Of a stretch of DNA of 47,731 bases, positions 23,463-31,995 are shown one piece after another; the first letter of the stretch is position 1, and each line of letters begins with the position of its first letter. Below the pieces are notes generated by a model. That model made no database searches. It saw only the letters and a list, made by a program, of their open reading frames with translations, and had not been told where the DNA came from. Origin of the DNA: Nonomuraea basaltis (lineage in GTDB: Bacteria > Actinomycetota > Actinomycetes > Streptosporangiales > Streptosporangiaceae); the NCBI RefSeq assembly GCF_005893125.1, contig NZ_VCJS01000093.1, positions 1-47,731 of the forward strand, read 5' to 3'. The position numbers and the translations under genes were made by a program.

Positions 23463-24512
23463 ATGTTGGAGCAAGGTGCGGAATCCGAGTCGTCCGTGAC
23501 CAGGGCCTCGACGCGGGCCAAGCGCCCCACCATGGCGGATGTCGCGGCACGCGTGGGCGTGTCACGGGCGCTGGTGTCGCTCGTGTTCCGCAACGAGCCG
23601 GGGGCGAGCAAGGAGACGCGTGACCGGGTCTTCCGCGCCGCCGACGAGCTCGGCTACCGTCCGGACAACGCCGCCCGGCTCCTCGCCCGCAACCGCAGCA
23701 TGGTCCTCGGCGTGATGATCAACATCCGCAACGCCTTCCACGCCGATCTCGTCGAGGCGATCTACGCGGAGGCCGAGCGGCTCGGCTACGAGGTCCTGCT
23801 CAGCGCGCTCGGCCCCACGCGGGACGAGCGGAAGGTCGTCGAGGCCCTGCTGGGCCACCGCTGCGAGGCGTTGATCCTGCTCGGCCCGAACGCCGAGACC
23901 CCATACCTCGCCGAGTTGGGAGCCCATACCCCCACCGTGGTCGTGGGGCGGCGCGTGCCGGCGAGCGGCGTCGACACCGTACACACCGCCGAGAACAAGG
24001 GCATGCGACAGGCCATGGATCACCTGGTGGGCCTCGGCCACCGCGCCATCGTCCACATCGACGGGGGCAACGGCCCTGGTTCCGCCGAACGCCGCCGCGC
24101 GTACCGCGCCGCCATGTGCGACCACGGGCTACAGGAAGAGATCCGAGTCCTCGCGGGAGATCACACCGAGGAATCCGGCGAGAAGGCCGGTGAGACGCTG
24201 GTCCACGACGACCGGTTGCCGACCGCCGTGCTGGCCGGCAACGACCGGTGCGCCATGGGGCTCATGCACGCACTGAGCCGCGCGGGCGTCAGCATCCCGA
24301 CAGACATTTCGGTGGTCGGGTACGACGACAGCCACATTGCACACCTGTCCCACATCAACCTCACCACCGTGCGTCAAGACGCCGAGCAGATGGCTCAGCT
24401 CGCCGTGCGCTCCGCGGTGGAACGCCTGGACGACCACCGGCTGCCCTCCCGCGAGCTCATCCTCGACGCCCGCCTCGTCGTCCGAGGCACCACCGCGCCA
24501 CCACGCGCATGA
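23463..24512 (+). CDS. LacI-family transcriptional regulator (cluster B)
   Basis: This 349-residue regulator has a helix-turn-helix reading TMADVAARVGVSRALVSLVF with hinge helix NAARLLA, then a periplasmic-binding-protein-like sensor (VLGVMINIRNAFHADLVEAIY, VVGYDDSHIAHL, LTTVRQDAEQMAQLAV). The ATG at 23463 is preferred because a -10-like TACTAT overlaps the earlier in-frame ATG at 23400. It is divergent from the binding-protein operon and is the obvious repressor of cluster B, binding the nested palindrome at 23363. The inducer is expected to be the imported sugar or polyol, or its keto product. Confidence 0.9.
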   Translation: MLEQGAESESSVTRASTRAKRPTMADVAARVGVSRALVSLVFRNEPGASKETRDRVFRAADELGYRPDNAARLLARNRSMVLGVMINIRNAFHADLVEAIYAEAERLGYEVLLSALGPTRDERKVVEALLGHRCEALILLGPNAETPYLAELGAHTPTVVVGRRVPASGVDTVHTAENKGMRQAMDHLVGLGHRAIVHIDGGNGPGSAERRRAYRAAMCDHGLQEEIRVLAGDHTEESGEKAGETLVHDDRLPTAVLAGNDRCAMGLMHALSRAGVSIPTDISVVGYDDSHIAHLSHINLTTVRQDAEQMAQLAVRSAVERLDDHRLPSRELILDARLVVRGTTAPPRA

Positions 24513-24734
24513 CCGATTCGTGGCACCGATGGCGGTCAGACCTTGGCCTCGGCCCACCGCTCCACCGAGCTGCTGAGCCAGTCGGCGGCGTGTGAACCGC
24601 CCCGGGTTCGGGGCACCCCAGGGCTTCCAGGGGCCGATGCGGTCCAGGCGGCGGCGCTGCCGGCGTGCGGTAGGGACGGATGAACATGCTGTTCTCCTTG
24701 CGTGATCGGCGGTGTGGTGGGGCTGCGGGCCTGC

Positions 24735-24933
24735 TCAGGTCAGGGCGAGGAGGCTGACGGCGACGGCGGCGGTGCCCAGCCCGGCGAGCTGGCCGCGGTG
24801 GATGCGTTCGGCGAGCACACCGCGGGCGAGCAGGACCATGCCGGCCGGGTAGAGCGCGACGATCACGGCGACGACGGCGAGGTCGCCGCTGCGGGCGGCG
24901 AGCAGGAACAGCAGGTTCGCCACAGAGTCCATT
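24735..24933 (-). pseudogene. EamA/DMT-family exporter, C-terminal remnant
   Basis: The minus strand encodes VANLLFLLAARSGDLAVVAV, IVALYPAGMVLLARGVLAE and QLAGLGTAAVAVSLLAL, which are the last two to three membrane segments of an EamA drug/metabolite transporter. The N-terminal ~220 residues are missing. The break is 3 bases from the beheaded XRE-cupin gene on the other strand, so one deletion probably removed both N-termini and their shared promoter. Confidence 0.75.
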
Positions 24934-24936
24934 TCA

Positions 24937-25326
24937 GTGTCCGCCCTGATGCAGGGACCGCCCGAAGGCCGCGTCCGCGTCGTGACAGCCGACGCCGTCG
25001 CACCACTGTGGACCGGAGAACGGGGCAGCCACGCCCGGCTCATGCTGACGACCTCAGGCCCGGCTCCTGTCGAGGTCTGGCGCTGGCAGCTGGAACCGGA
25101 CGAGGAATACCCCAGCAACCCCCACCAGGCCGGAGTCGTGGAAACCGTCAGCGTCACCTCCGGCCGGATGATCCTGGTCGTCGACGGCACCGAGCACACC
25201 GTCGAAGCCGGACAGACCGCCACGTTCGACGGCGACACCCCTCACACCTACCGCGGCTCGGGCACCGAAACCTGCAACCTGATCATGACCGTCCACCTGC
25301 CGCCCAGCCCCGCTTCCACACCCTGA
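24937..25326 (+). pseudogene. XRE-cupin regulator with DNA-binding domain deleted
   Basis: The 129-residue frame (GTG 24937) is the sensor half of an XRE-cupin regulator: GRVRVVTADAVAPLW, ARLMLTTSGPAPVEVWRW, EEYPSNPHQAGVVETVSVTS and TATFDGDTPHTYRG. The N-terminal helix-turn-helix expected before this is absent. In actinomycetes this regulator type is commonly divergent from an EamA exporter, matching the remnant just to the left. A freestanding cupin is possible, but no Shine-Dalgarno is visible, so pseudogene is preferred. Confidence 0.7.
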
Positions 25327-25366
25327 CTCAGCGGCAGCAGTCTCGGACCCGCTGCCGCTCCAGTGT

Positions 25367-25504
25367 TTATCGAAAGGGGCCGGTCAGGCCTCCCGCCTTG
25401 TCGATGTACCGCTCTGCCTCGGCCGGTACCCAGCTCCCGCCGATGAACAGGTCGGAGGTCGGGATGCCGGGTGCGACAGCAGGGTCCGGATCGGTGGCTG
25501 ACAT
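25367..25504 (-). pseudogene. Aldehyde dehydrogenase N-terminal stub
   Basis: A 45-residue frame with a good GGAGG-preceded ATG ends soon after SDLFIGGSWVPAEAERYIDK, the usual opening of aldehyde dehydrogenases (LFIGGxWV). About 430 residues are missing. It lies downstream of the IclR gene on the same strand and may be what remains of an operon partner. Confidence 0.5.
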
Positions 25505-25624
25505 AGGTCTCTCCTCCACGACGTCGGCTGCCCGCCGCGCTGACGAACAGCGCCGCGAGTATCCGACGACACACCCCCCGAACAACGCACACATCGGACA
25601 CCCAACGTCGGACGACAGGAGGGC

Positions 25625-26404
25625 TCAGCCTTCGCGGATGCGGATTCCGGGTCGCCATCCGAGCTGCCGCGAGATCCCCAGGCCACTCGCCAGGACCGAC
25701 GGCAGTGCGGCCTGGTGCTTGACCGAGCCCGCCCGGAGCACCACCGACAGCGCCGCGACGACCCGGCCGTGGCCGTCGACGATTCGCGTTGCCACCGAGT
25801 CGGCCCCCTCGGTCAGCTCGCCACGAACGGCGGCGGTTCCGGTCCGGCGGCACGCCGCGATCTCGTGGCGCAGCTCCGCCGGATCGACCACCGTCCGCGA
25901 GGTGTAGCGGCGAAGCCCTCGGTTCAGGACACTCTCGATCAGCTCCGGGCCGCCATGGCTCAGCAGCACCTTCCCTACGCCGGAGCAATGCAGCGGCAGC
26001 CGCCCACCGACGTGCGACACCAGGCCCAGAGCGTGTGGTGCCGACAACCGCTCAATGATCACTACCTCGTGTCCTTCCAGGACGGCCAGTTGCACATGCT
26101 GGTGAAGCGCGCTGTGGAGGTCCTCCATGAACGGCTGGGCCAGGCTCCGCAAGGACTCGGTCAGCGGTGCCAGCGTCCCGAGCTGCCACAACCGCAGCCC
26201 GACGGTGAATCGCCCGTCCTCCCGGCGATCGAGGGCGCCCGCCGCGACCAGTTCCATGGCCAGGCGGCGCACGGTCGGGTGCGGAATGCCGGTCATGCGC
26301 ACCAGATCGGCCAGGCTCAGGTCGGGGTGGTCAGGCTGGAAGGCGAAGAGGACCTCCAGGAGGCGGGAGCTCACCGTTCTCCCCGGCTCACGCGTTCGAG
26401 GCAT
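25625..26404 (-). CDS. IclR-family transcriptional regulator
   Basis: A regulator of 259 residues from the ATG at 26404, which has GAGGAGG about 11 bases upstream; an in-frame ATG at 26428 has a poorer site. The winged helix (LLEVLFAFQ, LSLADLVRMTGIPHPTVRRLAMELVAAG) is followed by the GAF-like effector domain: VQLAVLEGHEVVIIERL, PLHCSGVGKVLL and AALSVVLR. It is divergent from the flavin monooxygenase, and a 17-bp dyad lies between. IclR proteins often control aromatic-acid catabolism, in line with that neighbour. Confidence 0.9.
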   Translation of the reverse strand: MPRTREPGRTVSSRLLEVLFAFQPDHPDLSLADLVRMTGIPHPTVRRLAMELVAAGALDRREDGRFTVGLRLWQLGTLAPLTESLRSLAQPFMEDLHSALHQHVQLAVLEGHEVVIIERLSAPHALGLVSHVGGRLPLHCSGVGKVLLSHGGPELIESVLNRGLRRYTSRTVVDPAELRHEIAACRRTGTAAVRGELTEGADSVATRIVDGHGRVVAALSVVLRAGSVKHQAALPSVLASGLGISRQLGWRPGIRIREG

Positions 26405-26452
26405 GCAGTGCGCGACCTCCTCGCTCATCGGGTAGCGGCACCTTAACAGGCA

Positions 26453-26469
26453 TGTTCATTGGATGAACA
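26453..26469. promoter_or_regulatory. 17-bp dyad TGTTCAT-TGG-ATGAACA, candidate IclR operator
   Basis: Two perfect 7-base arms around a 3-base spacer lie in the divergent gap between the IclR gene and the monooxygenase gene. The first in-frame ATG of the monooxygenase frame (26463) falls inside the dyad, supporting the later start at 26565. Confidence 0.65.
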
Positions 26470-26564
26470 CGTCCATCCGCTGGAGCGATGCAGCGGGGCA
26501 CCATGACGCCATCAGACGGGCCGTCCAGGCGCAAGGGGCCACGGCGGGAGCGGAGTGCGAGCAG

Positions 26565-27779
26565 ATGGTCGACACAGGGGCGAAGAACCCGCGGATCGCG
26601 ATCCTGGGAGGCGGGATCGGCGGACTCGCCGCAGGCGCCTTCCTCCGTCGCGAAGGGATCTCCGCCACCGTCTACGAACAAGCCTCAGAACTGAACGAGG
26701 TGGGTGCGGGGCTGGTGGTGGCGCCGAACGCCGCCCGGCTGCTCCGCCGGCTCGGCGTCCTCGACGACTTCCTGCACCGTGCCGTGCGACTCGAGATCGG
26801 CTGGGAGTTCCGCCGCTGGCAGGACGGCACGGTGCTGTCCGCCGAGGACCTCGCCTCGGCGTGCGAGCAGCTGTACGGCGAGCACACCTACACCGCACAT
26901 CGTGCCGATCTCCTGGAGATCCTGAGATCAGCCGTCCCCGACAGCAGCGTTCGCCTCGGCAAGCGGTGCGTCGATCTCACCACCCGCGCTGACGGCAGGC
27001 CGGTGCTGCGCTTCGCCGACGGCGAGATCGTCGAGCCCGACGTCGTGATCGGAGCGGACGGGATCCACTCCGTCGTACGGAGCACGATCGCGGAATCCGC
27101 CCCGGCCGTCTACTCCGGCATCTGCGCCTTCCGCGCCCTCGTGCCGTCCGAGCATGCCCCGGCCTTTTCCCGGCGCAACGCCCAGACGCTCTGGCTCGGG
27201 CCCGGCCACCATCTGGTGCACTACCCCGTCTCGGCCGGCCGGTTCGTGAACCTCGTCGCCTTCGCTCCCGCGGGGGACGATGCCGTCGAGTCCTGGACCG
27301 CGACCGCGACGGTGGAGGAGTTCCTGGCCGAATTCGAAGGCTGGGATCCGAGGCTGACCGGGCTCATCCGGGCAGGTGGGGCACCTGGACGGTGGGCCCT
27401 CCTGGACCGGGCGCCGCTGCGGCGATGGAGCAAGGGCCCGGTGACCCTCCTCGGCGACGCGGCCCACCCGATGTTTCCCTTCTTCGCGCAAGGGGCGGCC
27501 CAGGCCATCGAGGACGCCGCCGTGCTCGCCCGCTGCCTCGCCGACGACCTGGGCGATCCGGCCCGGGCTCTGCGGCGCTACGAGACGCTGCGGATCCCCC
27601 GGACCAGCCGGTTGCAGGAAGTCAGCCACGCCCGGGCGCTCATCAACCACCTGCCCGACGGGCCAGAACAGCAGGCCCGCGACAAGTCCTTCGCCGCCGC
27701 GGACCCCTTGGTGGCGAACGGCTGGATTTACGCCTACGACCCCGACGACGCACTGAAAGAGACCGCCGACACGCGATGA
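26565..27779 (+). CDS. FAD-dependent aromatic monooxygenase (salicylate hydroxylase-like)
   Basis: This 404-residue class A flavoprotein monooxygenase starts at an ATG with GGAG about 9 bases upstream. Motifs: IAILGGGIGGLAAGAFL (dinucleotide fold), VYEQASELNEVGAGLVVAPN, DVVIGADGIHSVVR (DG motif) and TLLGDAAHPMFPFFAQGAAQ (GD motif, Asp about 298), then EDAAVLARCL. These match single-component NAD(P)H hydroxylases such as salicylate or 3-hydroxybenzoate hydroxylase. Substrate is not determined; an aromatic acid is likely given the divergent IclR regulator. Confidence 0.9.
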   Translation: MVDTGAKNPRIAILGGGIGGLAAGAFLRREGISATVYEQASELNEVGAGLVVAPNAARLLRRLGVLDDFLHRAVRLEIGWEFRRWQDGTVLSAEDLASACEQLYGEHTYTAHRADLLEILRSAVPDSSVRLGKRCVDLTTRADGRPVLRFADGEIVEPDVVIGADGIHSVVRSTIAESAPAVYSGICAFRALVPSEHAPAFSRRNAQTLWLGPGHHLVHYPVSAGRFVNLVAFAPAGDDAVESWTATATVEEFLAEFEGWDPRLTGLIRAGGAPGRWALLDRAPLRRWSKGPVTLLGDAAHPMFPFFAQGAAQAIEDAAVLARCLADDLGDPARALRRYETLRIPRTSRLQEVSHARALINHLPDGPEQQARDKSFAAADPLVANGWIYAYDPDDALKETADTR

Positions 27780-28045
27780 CTGCTCTCAACTTCTCCCATG
27801 GCCGCGCTCCCCCGGGCGGTCTTACGGTGGCGCACTGGCACCACGAGATCGCCATGCACGTGGCGGTGCCGGCCGGCCGGCACGCCTACCCCCGACGGCC
27901 GCGGCATCGACGGCACCTGGTCGAAGGTCCGATTCGACATCGTGCTCGCGCCCGCCGGCACCTGATCATCAGCGCGGCGGCGACGGGCGCTGCTCCTGTC
28001 CAGTCGGTCGGCAAGCTGGCGGAACGCGCCCGGCCTGAGCCGTAG
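27776..28045 (+). CDS. Small ORF coupled to the monooxygenase, probably frameshifted
   Basis: The ATG overlaps the monooxygenase stop (ATGA), which argues for coupling. The 89-residue product begins LTVAHWHHEIAMHVAVPAG and then becomes Arg/His-rich and unconvincing. From about 27880 the +1 frame instead reads well (TPDGRGIDGTWSKVRFDIVL, stopping near 27963). The switch coincides with GGCCGGCCGGC, where one extra CCGG would cause it. I do not recognise the family. Either it is a real 60-residue protein broken by a 4-base duplication, or the sequence has an error. Confidence 0.4.
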   Translation: MTALNFSHGRAPPGGLTVAHWHHEIAMHVAVPAGRHAYPRRPRHRRHLVEGPIRHRARARRHLIISAAATGAAPVQSVGKLAERARPEP

Positions 28046-28061
28046 GAGGGATGTGGAGGCC

Positions 28062-28694
28062 CTACCAAAAGGCCTCGCGCGGAAGTCCCGGGATGACCGA
28101 GAGGAAGAACTGGCGGATCGCGGACTCGACCTTCACGGAGTCGCGGTCGAAGAGCCACTGCGCCTGCAGGCCGTTGATGAGGGAGATGGTCATGGTGGCC
28201 AGGGTCTCGGGGTCGATCGATGGGCGGAGCTCGTTGCGTTCGGCGAGGGCGACGAACGTGTCGGCGTAGAAGCGGCGGAGGTTGCAGTAGCGGTCGGCGT
28301 AGTAGGCGTGCGCGGGGTGGTTCGGAGAGGTCGCCTCGCCTGAGACGACGCAGTGCAGCTCCATGAGTCCTGGCTGGAGTTCGTTGTCGACGATGACGGC
28401 GATCATGCCGTTGAGGGTGTCGATGGGGTCGGCTGCGGGGTCCAGCACCTTGGCCGATTGCAGGAACTCGGTGCCGCGTTCGTCGCGCAGCTCCAGCACC
28501 CCGAGGAGCAGGTCTTCCTTGCGCGGGAAATGGTGCAGCAGACCGGTGTGGCTGATGCCCGCGCGCTTGGCGATGTCCTTCATGGTGGCGCCGTAGAAGC
28601 CGGTCTCGCCGAACGCGTCCACGCAGGCCTCGAGGACGCGCCGCCGCACCGCCGCCGTCTTCGCGTACGGGCCGCGGTTGCCGGTTGCGGTCAT
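28062..28694 (-). CDS. TetR/AcrR-family regulator (cluster C)
   Basis: A 210-residue repressor-type protein with GGAGGGG before the ATG. Its helix-turn-helix reads RRRVLEACVDAFGETGFYGATMKDIAKRAG then ISHTGLLHHFPRKEDLL; a ligand-binding helical domain follows (MIAVIVDNELQPGLMELHCV, RRFYADTFVALAER). It is divergent from the GH1 gene 91 bases away and probably controls the glucosidase-glucuronidase pair. An aglycone or glycoside is a plausible inducer, but nothing in the sequence names it. Confidence 0.88.
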   Translation of the reverse strand: MTATGNRGPYAKTAAVRRRVLEACVDAFGETGFYGATMKDIAKRAGISHTGLLHHFPRKEDLLLGVLELRDERGTEFLQSAKVLDPAADPIDTLNGMIAVIVDNELQPGLMELHCVVSGEATSPNHPAHAYYADRYCNLRRFYADTFVALAERNELRPSIDPETLATMTISLINGLQAQWLFDRDSVKVESAIRQFFLSVIPGLPREAFW

Positions 28695-28785
28695 GGACGC
28701 CCCTCCAAATTAGTAGCGCGTTTCGGTTTTCATGCTAGCGTGTCGCCAGCGTCACAAACCATGGTCTCGAGCAAGGAACTCAACC

Positions 28786-29985
28786 ATGCCCCAGCTCCCC
28801 GCCGGTTTCCTCTGGGGTGCGGCTACCGCGCCGCACCAGGTGGAAGGCAACAACGTCAACAGCGACTGGTGGACTCTCGAGCAGCAGATGCCCGGCATGC
28901 AGCGCAGCGGCGACGCGGTCGACAGCTACCATCGCTACGCCGAGGACATGCGTCTGCTGGCCGAGGCCGGGCTCAACTCCTACCGCTTCGGCATCGAGTG
29001 GGCCCGCATCGAGCCGGTTCCCGGGGAATTCTCCAGGGCCGAGCTCGCCCACTACCGCAGGATGATCGACACGGCTCTGGATTTGGGCCTCACCCCGGTC
29101 GTCACCCTGCACCACTTCACGAACCCGCGATGGTTCGCCGAGGTCGGCGGGTGGCTGGGCGACCAGGCGATCGAGCGCTTCCAGACCTACGTCCGGGAGG
29201 CCGCGAGCATTCTCGACGGTGTCGAGTGGGTGTGCACGATCAACGAGCCGAACATGCTCGCCCTCATGTTGGGGATGGCCCGGGATGCGCAGACCGATCG
29301 GACGACCAAGGACTGGATGAGCCCCACTGTGGAAGGCGCCGCACGGCCGGTGCTGCCCGACCCCGACCCGAAGATCGGCGCGCGGCTGGCCGAGGCGCAC
29401 GACGCGGCCCGCGCGGTGCTGAAGCAGCACACCGGGGCGGCCGTCGGCTGGACGGTGGCCTGCCAGGCGCTCACCGCGACGCCTGGCAACGAGGACAAGC
29501 TCCGCGAGGTGCGCTACGTCCGGGAGGACCTCTATCTGGAGGCGGCCCGCGGTGACGGCTTCATCGGCGTGCAGTCGTACTCCAGCCAGGCCGTCGACGA
29601 GAACGGCGTCGTCCCGCACCCGCAGCACCCCGACAACACCATGACCGGCAACGCCTACCGGCCCGACGCGCTCGGCATCGCCGTCCGGCACACCTGGGAG
29701 ACGACCGGCGGCACGCCGATCCTCATCACCGAGAACGGCATCGCCACCCCTGACGACTCGCGGCGGATCGCCTACACCTCCGAGGCCCTCACCCACCTGT
29801 TCGCCGCGATGGACGACGGCATCGACGTCCGGGGCTACCTCCATTGGACCGCGCTGGACAACTTCGAGTGGGGCCACTGGGAGCCGACCTTCGGTCTCAT
29901 CGCCGTCGATCGCACGACGTTCGAGCGCCACCCGAAGCCGAGCCTGGCCTGGCTGGGCGAGGTCGCCCGCCGAGGAAAGCTCTGA
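28786..29985 (+). CDS. Beta-glucosidase/beta-glycosidase, GH1 (cluster C)
   Basis: A 399-residue cytosolic GH1 enzyme with AAGGA 8 bases before its ATG. It begins LPAGFLWGAATAPHQVEG, the GH1 N-terminal signature. The acid/base Glu154 is in TINEPN, and the nucleophile Glu316 in LITENG. YLHWTALDNFEWGHWEPTFGLI carries the aglycone/glucose-binding Glu and Trp residues. It is shorter than many GH1 enzymes (~450) and lacks a signal peptide, so it acts on imported glycosides. The GH2 gene follows 30 bases downstream on the same strand. Confidence 0.92.
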   Translation: MPQLPAGFLWGAATAPHQVEGNNVNSDWWTLEQQMPGMQRSGDAVDSYHRYAEDMRLLAEAGLNSYRFGIEWARIEPVPGEFSRAELAHYRRMIDTALDLGLTPVVTLHHFTNPRWFAEVGGWLGDQAIERFQTYVREAASILDGVEWVCTINEPNMLALMLGMARDAQTDRTTKDWMSPTVEGAARPVLPDPDPKIGARLAEAHDAARAVLKQHTGAAVGWTVACQALTATPGNEDKLREVRYVREDLYLEAARGDGFIGVQSYSSQAVDENGVVPHPQHPDNTMTGNAYRPDALGIAVRHTWETTGGTPILITENGIATPDDSRRIAYTSEALTHLFAAMDDGIDVRGYLHWTALDNFEWGHWEPTFGLIAVDRTTFERHPKPSLAWLGEVARRGKL

Positions 29986-30015
29986 CATGGGAGGCCACCC
30001 GACAGGAGCGGCTCG

Positions 30016-31800
30016 ATGGTGAAACCCCGATCCACCCCCACCCGTGAGCTGGTGAATCTCGACGGGCTCTGGCGGTTCTCCGTCGCGGGGACGCAGCCGT
30101 GGACCGGGCCGCTGGACACCACGCTGGAGGCAGCGGTCCCGGCCAGCTACAACGACTTGTTCACCGACAGCGCGATCCGCGACCACGTGGGCTGGGTCTG
30201 GTACCAGCGCCAGGTGCGGGTGCCGCGCGGCTGGGCCGGCGAGCGCGTCGTCCTGCGTGTCGACGCCGCCACCCACCAGGGCCAGGTCTACGTCGACGAC
30301 GTACTGGTGGCCGAGCACGTGGGCGGCTACACGCCCTTCGAAGCCGACATCACCGAGCACGTGCGCGCCGGGCAGGAGTTCCGCCTCACCATCGGCGTCA
30401 ACAACGAACTGACCGACACGACGATCCCGCCCGGCACGATCACCGTCACCGCCGACGGGCGGCGCCGGCAGACGTACCTGCACGACTTCTACAACTACGC
30501 CGGTCTGGCCCGCTCGGTGTGGCTCTGCAGCCGTCCCGCCGTCCACGTCGAGGACATCACGATCGTGACCGGCCTCGACGAAACGATCGGCACGGTCGAG
30601 TACTCCATCCGGACCAGCGCGCCCGCACCGGTCCGGGTGCGAGCGCTCGACGCCGCCGGCGCGGAGGTCGCGGCGGCGGACGGGGCCAACGGCATCCTGC
30701 GGATCGACGAGGTGGCCCTGTGGCGACCGGGCGCCGCCTACCTCTACGACCTCCTTGTCGAAGTCCTCGATGGCGACCAGGTCATCGACAGCTACACCGA
30801 GCCGTTCGGCGTACGGACCGTGGAGGTACGCGGCACGCAGTTCCTCATCAACGGCGAGCCGTTCTACTTCACCGGGTTCGGCAAGCACGAGGACACGCCG
30901 GTGCGCGGCAAGGGCCATGACAACGCCTACCTCGTCCACGACTTCCAGCTCATGGATTGGATCGGCGCCAACTCCTTCCGCACCTCGCACTACCCCTACG
31001 CCGAAGAAGTGATGGACTTCGCCGACCGGCACGGCATCGTCGTCATCGACGAGACCGCCGCCGTCGGCCTCAATCTCGCCGTCGCCGCCGGGCTCACCGG
31101 CGCTCCGCCCCGGCCCACATTCTCACCGGAGACCTTCGGGGAGGCCACCCGTGAGGCACACGCCCAGGCGATCCGCGAGCTGATCGCCCGCGACAAGAAC
31201 CACCCGAGCGTCGTCATGTGGTGCATCGCCAACGAGCCGGCCTCCAACGAGGACGGCGCGCGCGAGTACTTCGAGCCGCTGGTGGAGCTCACCCGCAAGC
31301 TCGATCCCACCCGCCCGGTCAGCTACGCGGCCGTGATCTTCGCCACGCACGAGAACGACCGCCTCGCCGACCTCTTCGACGTCTTGTGCATCAACCGCTA
31401 CTACGGCTGGTACATCGCCACCGGCGACCTCGCCACGGCTGAGACCTACCTGGAGCACGACCTGCGCGGCTGGGCGGAGAAGTTCGGCAAGCCGATCATG
31501 ATGAGCGAGTACGGCGCCGACACCATGCCCGGACTGCACTCGGTCTGGGACACGCCGTGGACCGAGGAGTACCAGCAGGCCTATCTCGAGATGCACCACC
31601 GCGTCTTCGGCCGGATCGAGGCGTTCATCGGCGAGCACGTGTGGAACTTCGCCGACTTCCAGACCTCCCACGGCATCCACCGGGTCGACGGCAACAAGAA
31701 GGGCGTCTTCACCCGCGATCGCAGACCCAAGGCCGCCGCTCACGCGCTGCGGGCACGCTGGAGGCCGCTCGCCGGCCGCAAACCGTCCAGCACGCAGTAG
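30016..31800 (+). CDS. uidA: Beta-glucuronidase, GH2 (cluster C)
   Basis: A 594-residue cytosolic GH2 enzyme: jelly-roll domain (VNLDGLWRF, WYQRQVRVP, VNNELTDTTIPPG), immunoglobulin-like domain, then the TIM barrel. Acid/base Glu407 (IANEPAS) and nucleophile Glu498 (MSEYGAD) are present. The Asn560-x-Lys562 motif (GNKKGVFTRDRRPK) is the one that binds the glucuronate carboxylate, so the sugar specificity is unusually well supported. It should release glucuronic acid from plant or animal glucuronides. It is operonic with the GH1 gene and ends at a strong bidirectional terminator. Confidence 0.94.
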   Translation: MVKPRSTPTRELVNLDGLWRFSVAGTQPWTGPLDTTLEAAVPASYNDLFTDSAIRDHVGWVWYQRQVRVPRGWAGERVVLRVDAATHQGQVYVDDVLVAEHVGGYTPFEADITEHVRAGQEFRLTIGVNNELTDTTIPPGTITVTADGRRRQTYLHDFYNYAGLARSVWLCSRPAVHVEDITIVTGLDETIGTVEYSIRTSAPAPVRVRALDAAGAEVAAADGANGILRIDEVALWRPGAAYLYDLLVEVLDGDQVIDSYTEPFGVRTVEVRGTQFLINGEPFYFTGFGKHEDTPVRGKGHDNAYLVHDFQLMDWIGANSFRTSHYPYAEEVMDFADRHGIVVIDETAAVGLNLAVAAGLTGAPPRPTFSPETFGEATREAHAQAIRELIARDKNHPSVVMWCIANEPASNEDGAREYFEPLVELTRKLDPTRPVSYAAVIFATHENDRLADLFDVLCINRYYGWYIATGDLATAETYLEHDLRGWAEKFGKPIMMSEYGADTMPGLHSVWDTPWTEEYQQAYLEMHHRVFGRIEAFIGEHVWNFADFQTSHGIHRVDGNKKGVFTRDRRPKAAAHALRARWRPLAGRKPSSTQ

Positions 31801-31904
31801 GCAAGCGCCCCGACGTGGACGTGCCCTCCGCGCGCCGGGCCGGAACACGCCGGACGGTGCGCGGGAAACCCCATGGTGCTCAGCGACGCAGACGCGGCAA
31901 AACC

Positions 31905-31934
31905 CCCGCCGAGTGTGATCTCGCACTCGGCGGG
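31905..31934. terminator. Bidirectional terminator between convergent cluster C operons
   Basis: A perfect 11-bp stem CCCGCCGAGTG (31905-31915) and its complement (31924-31934) has A-rich sequence on the left and TTT on the right, so it can act on both strands. It lies between the uidA stop and the SDR stop. Confidence 0.85.
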
Positions 31935-31995
31935 TTTCTTGACGAGTCGCCTCGGGGAGCCGGCCACAGCTCTCGCGTGGACAGCCGACGTCTGC

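Noticed and set aside
24457..24687. Minus-strand 76-residue frame after the cluster B LacI gene
   Set aside because: Pro/Arg-rich shadow without recognisable motif; the segment 24513-24734 shows nothing supportable.
28780..31032. 750-residue minus-strand open frame opposite the GH1 and GH2 genes
   Set aside because: It is the antisense shadow of two genes with clear catalytic motifs; its translation is Asp/Gly/Val/Arg-rich without any domain.
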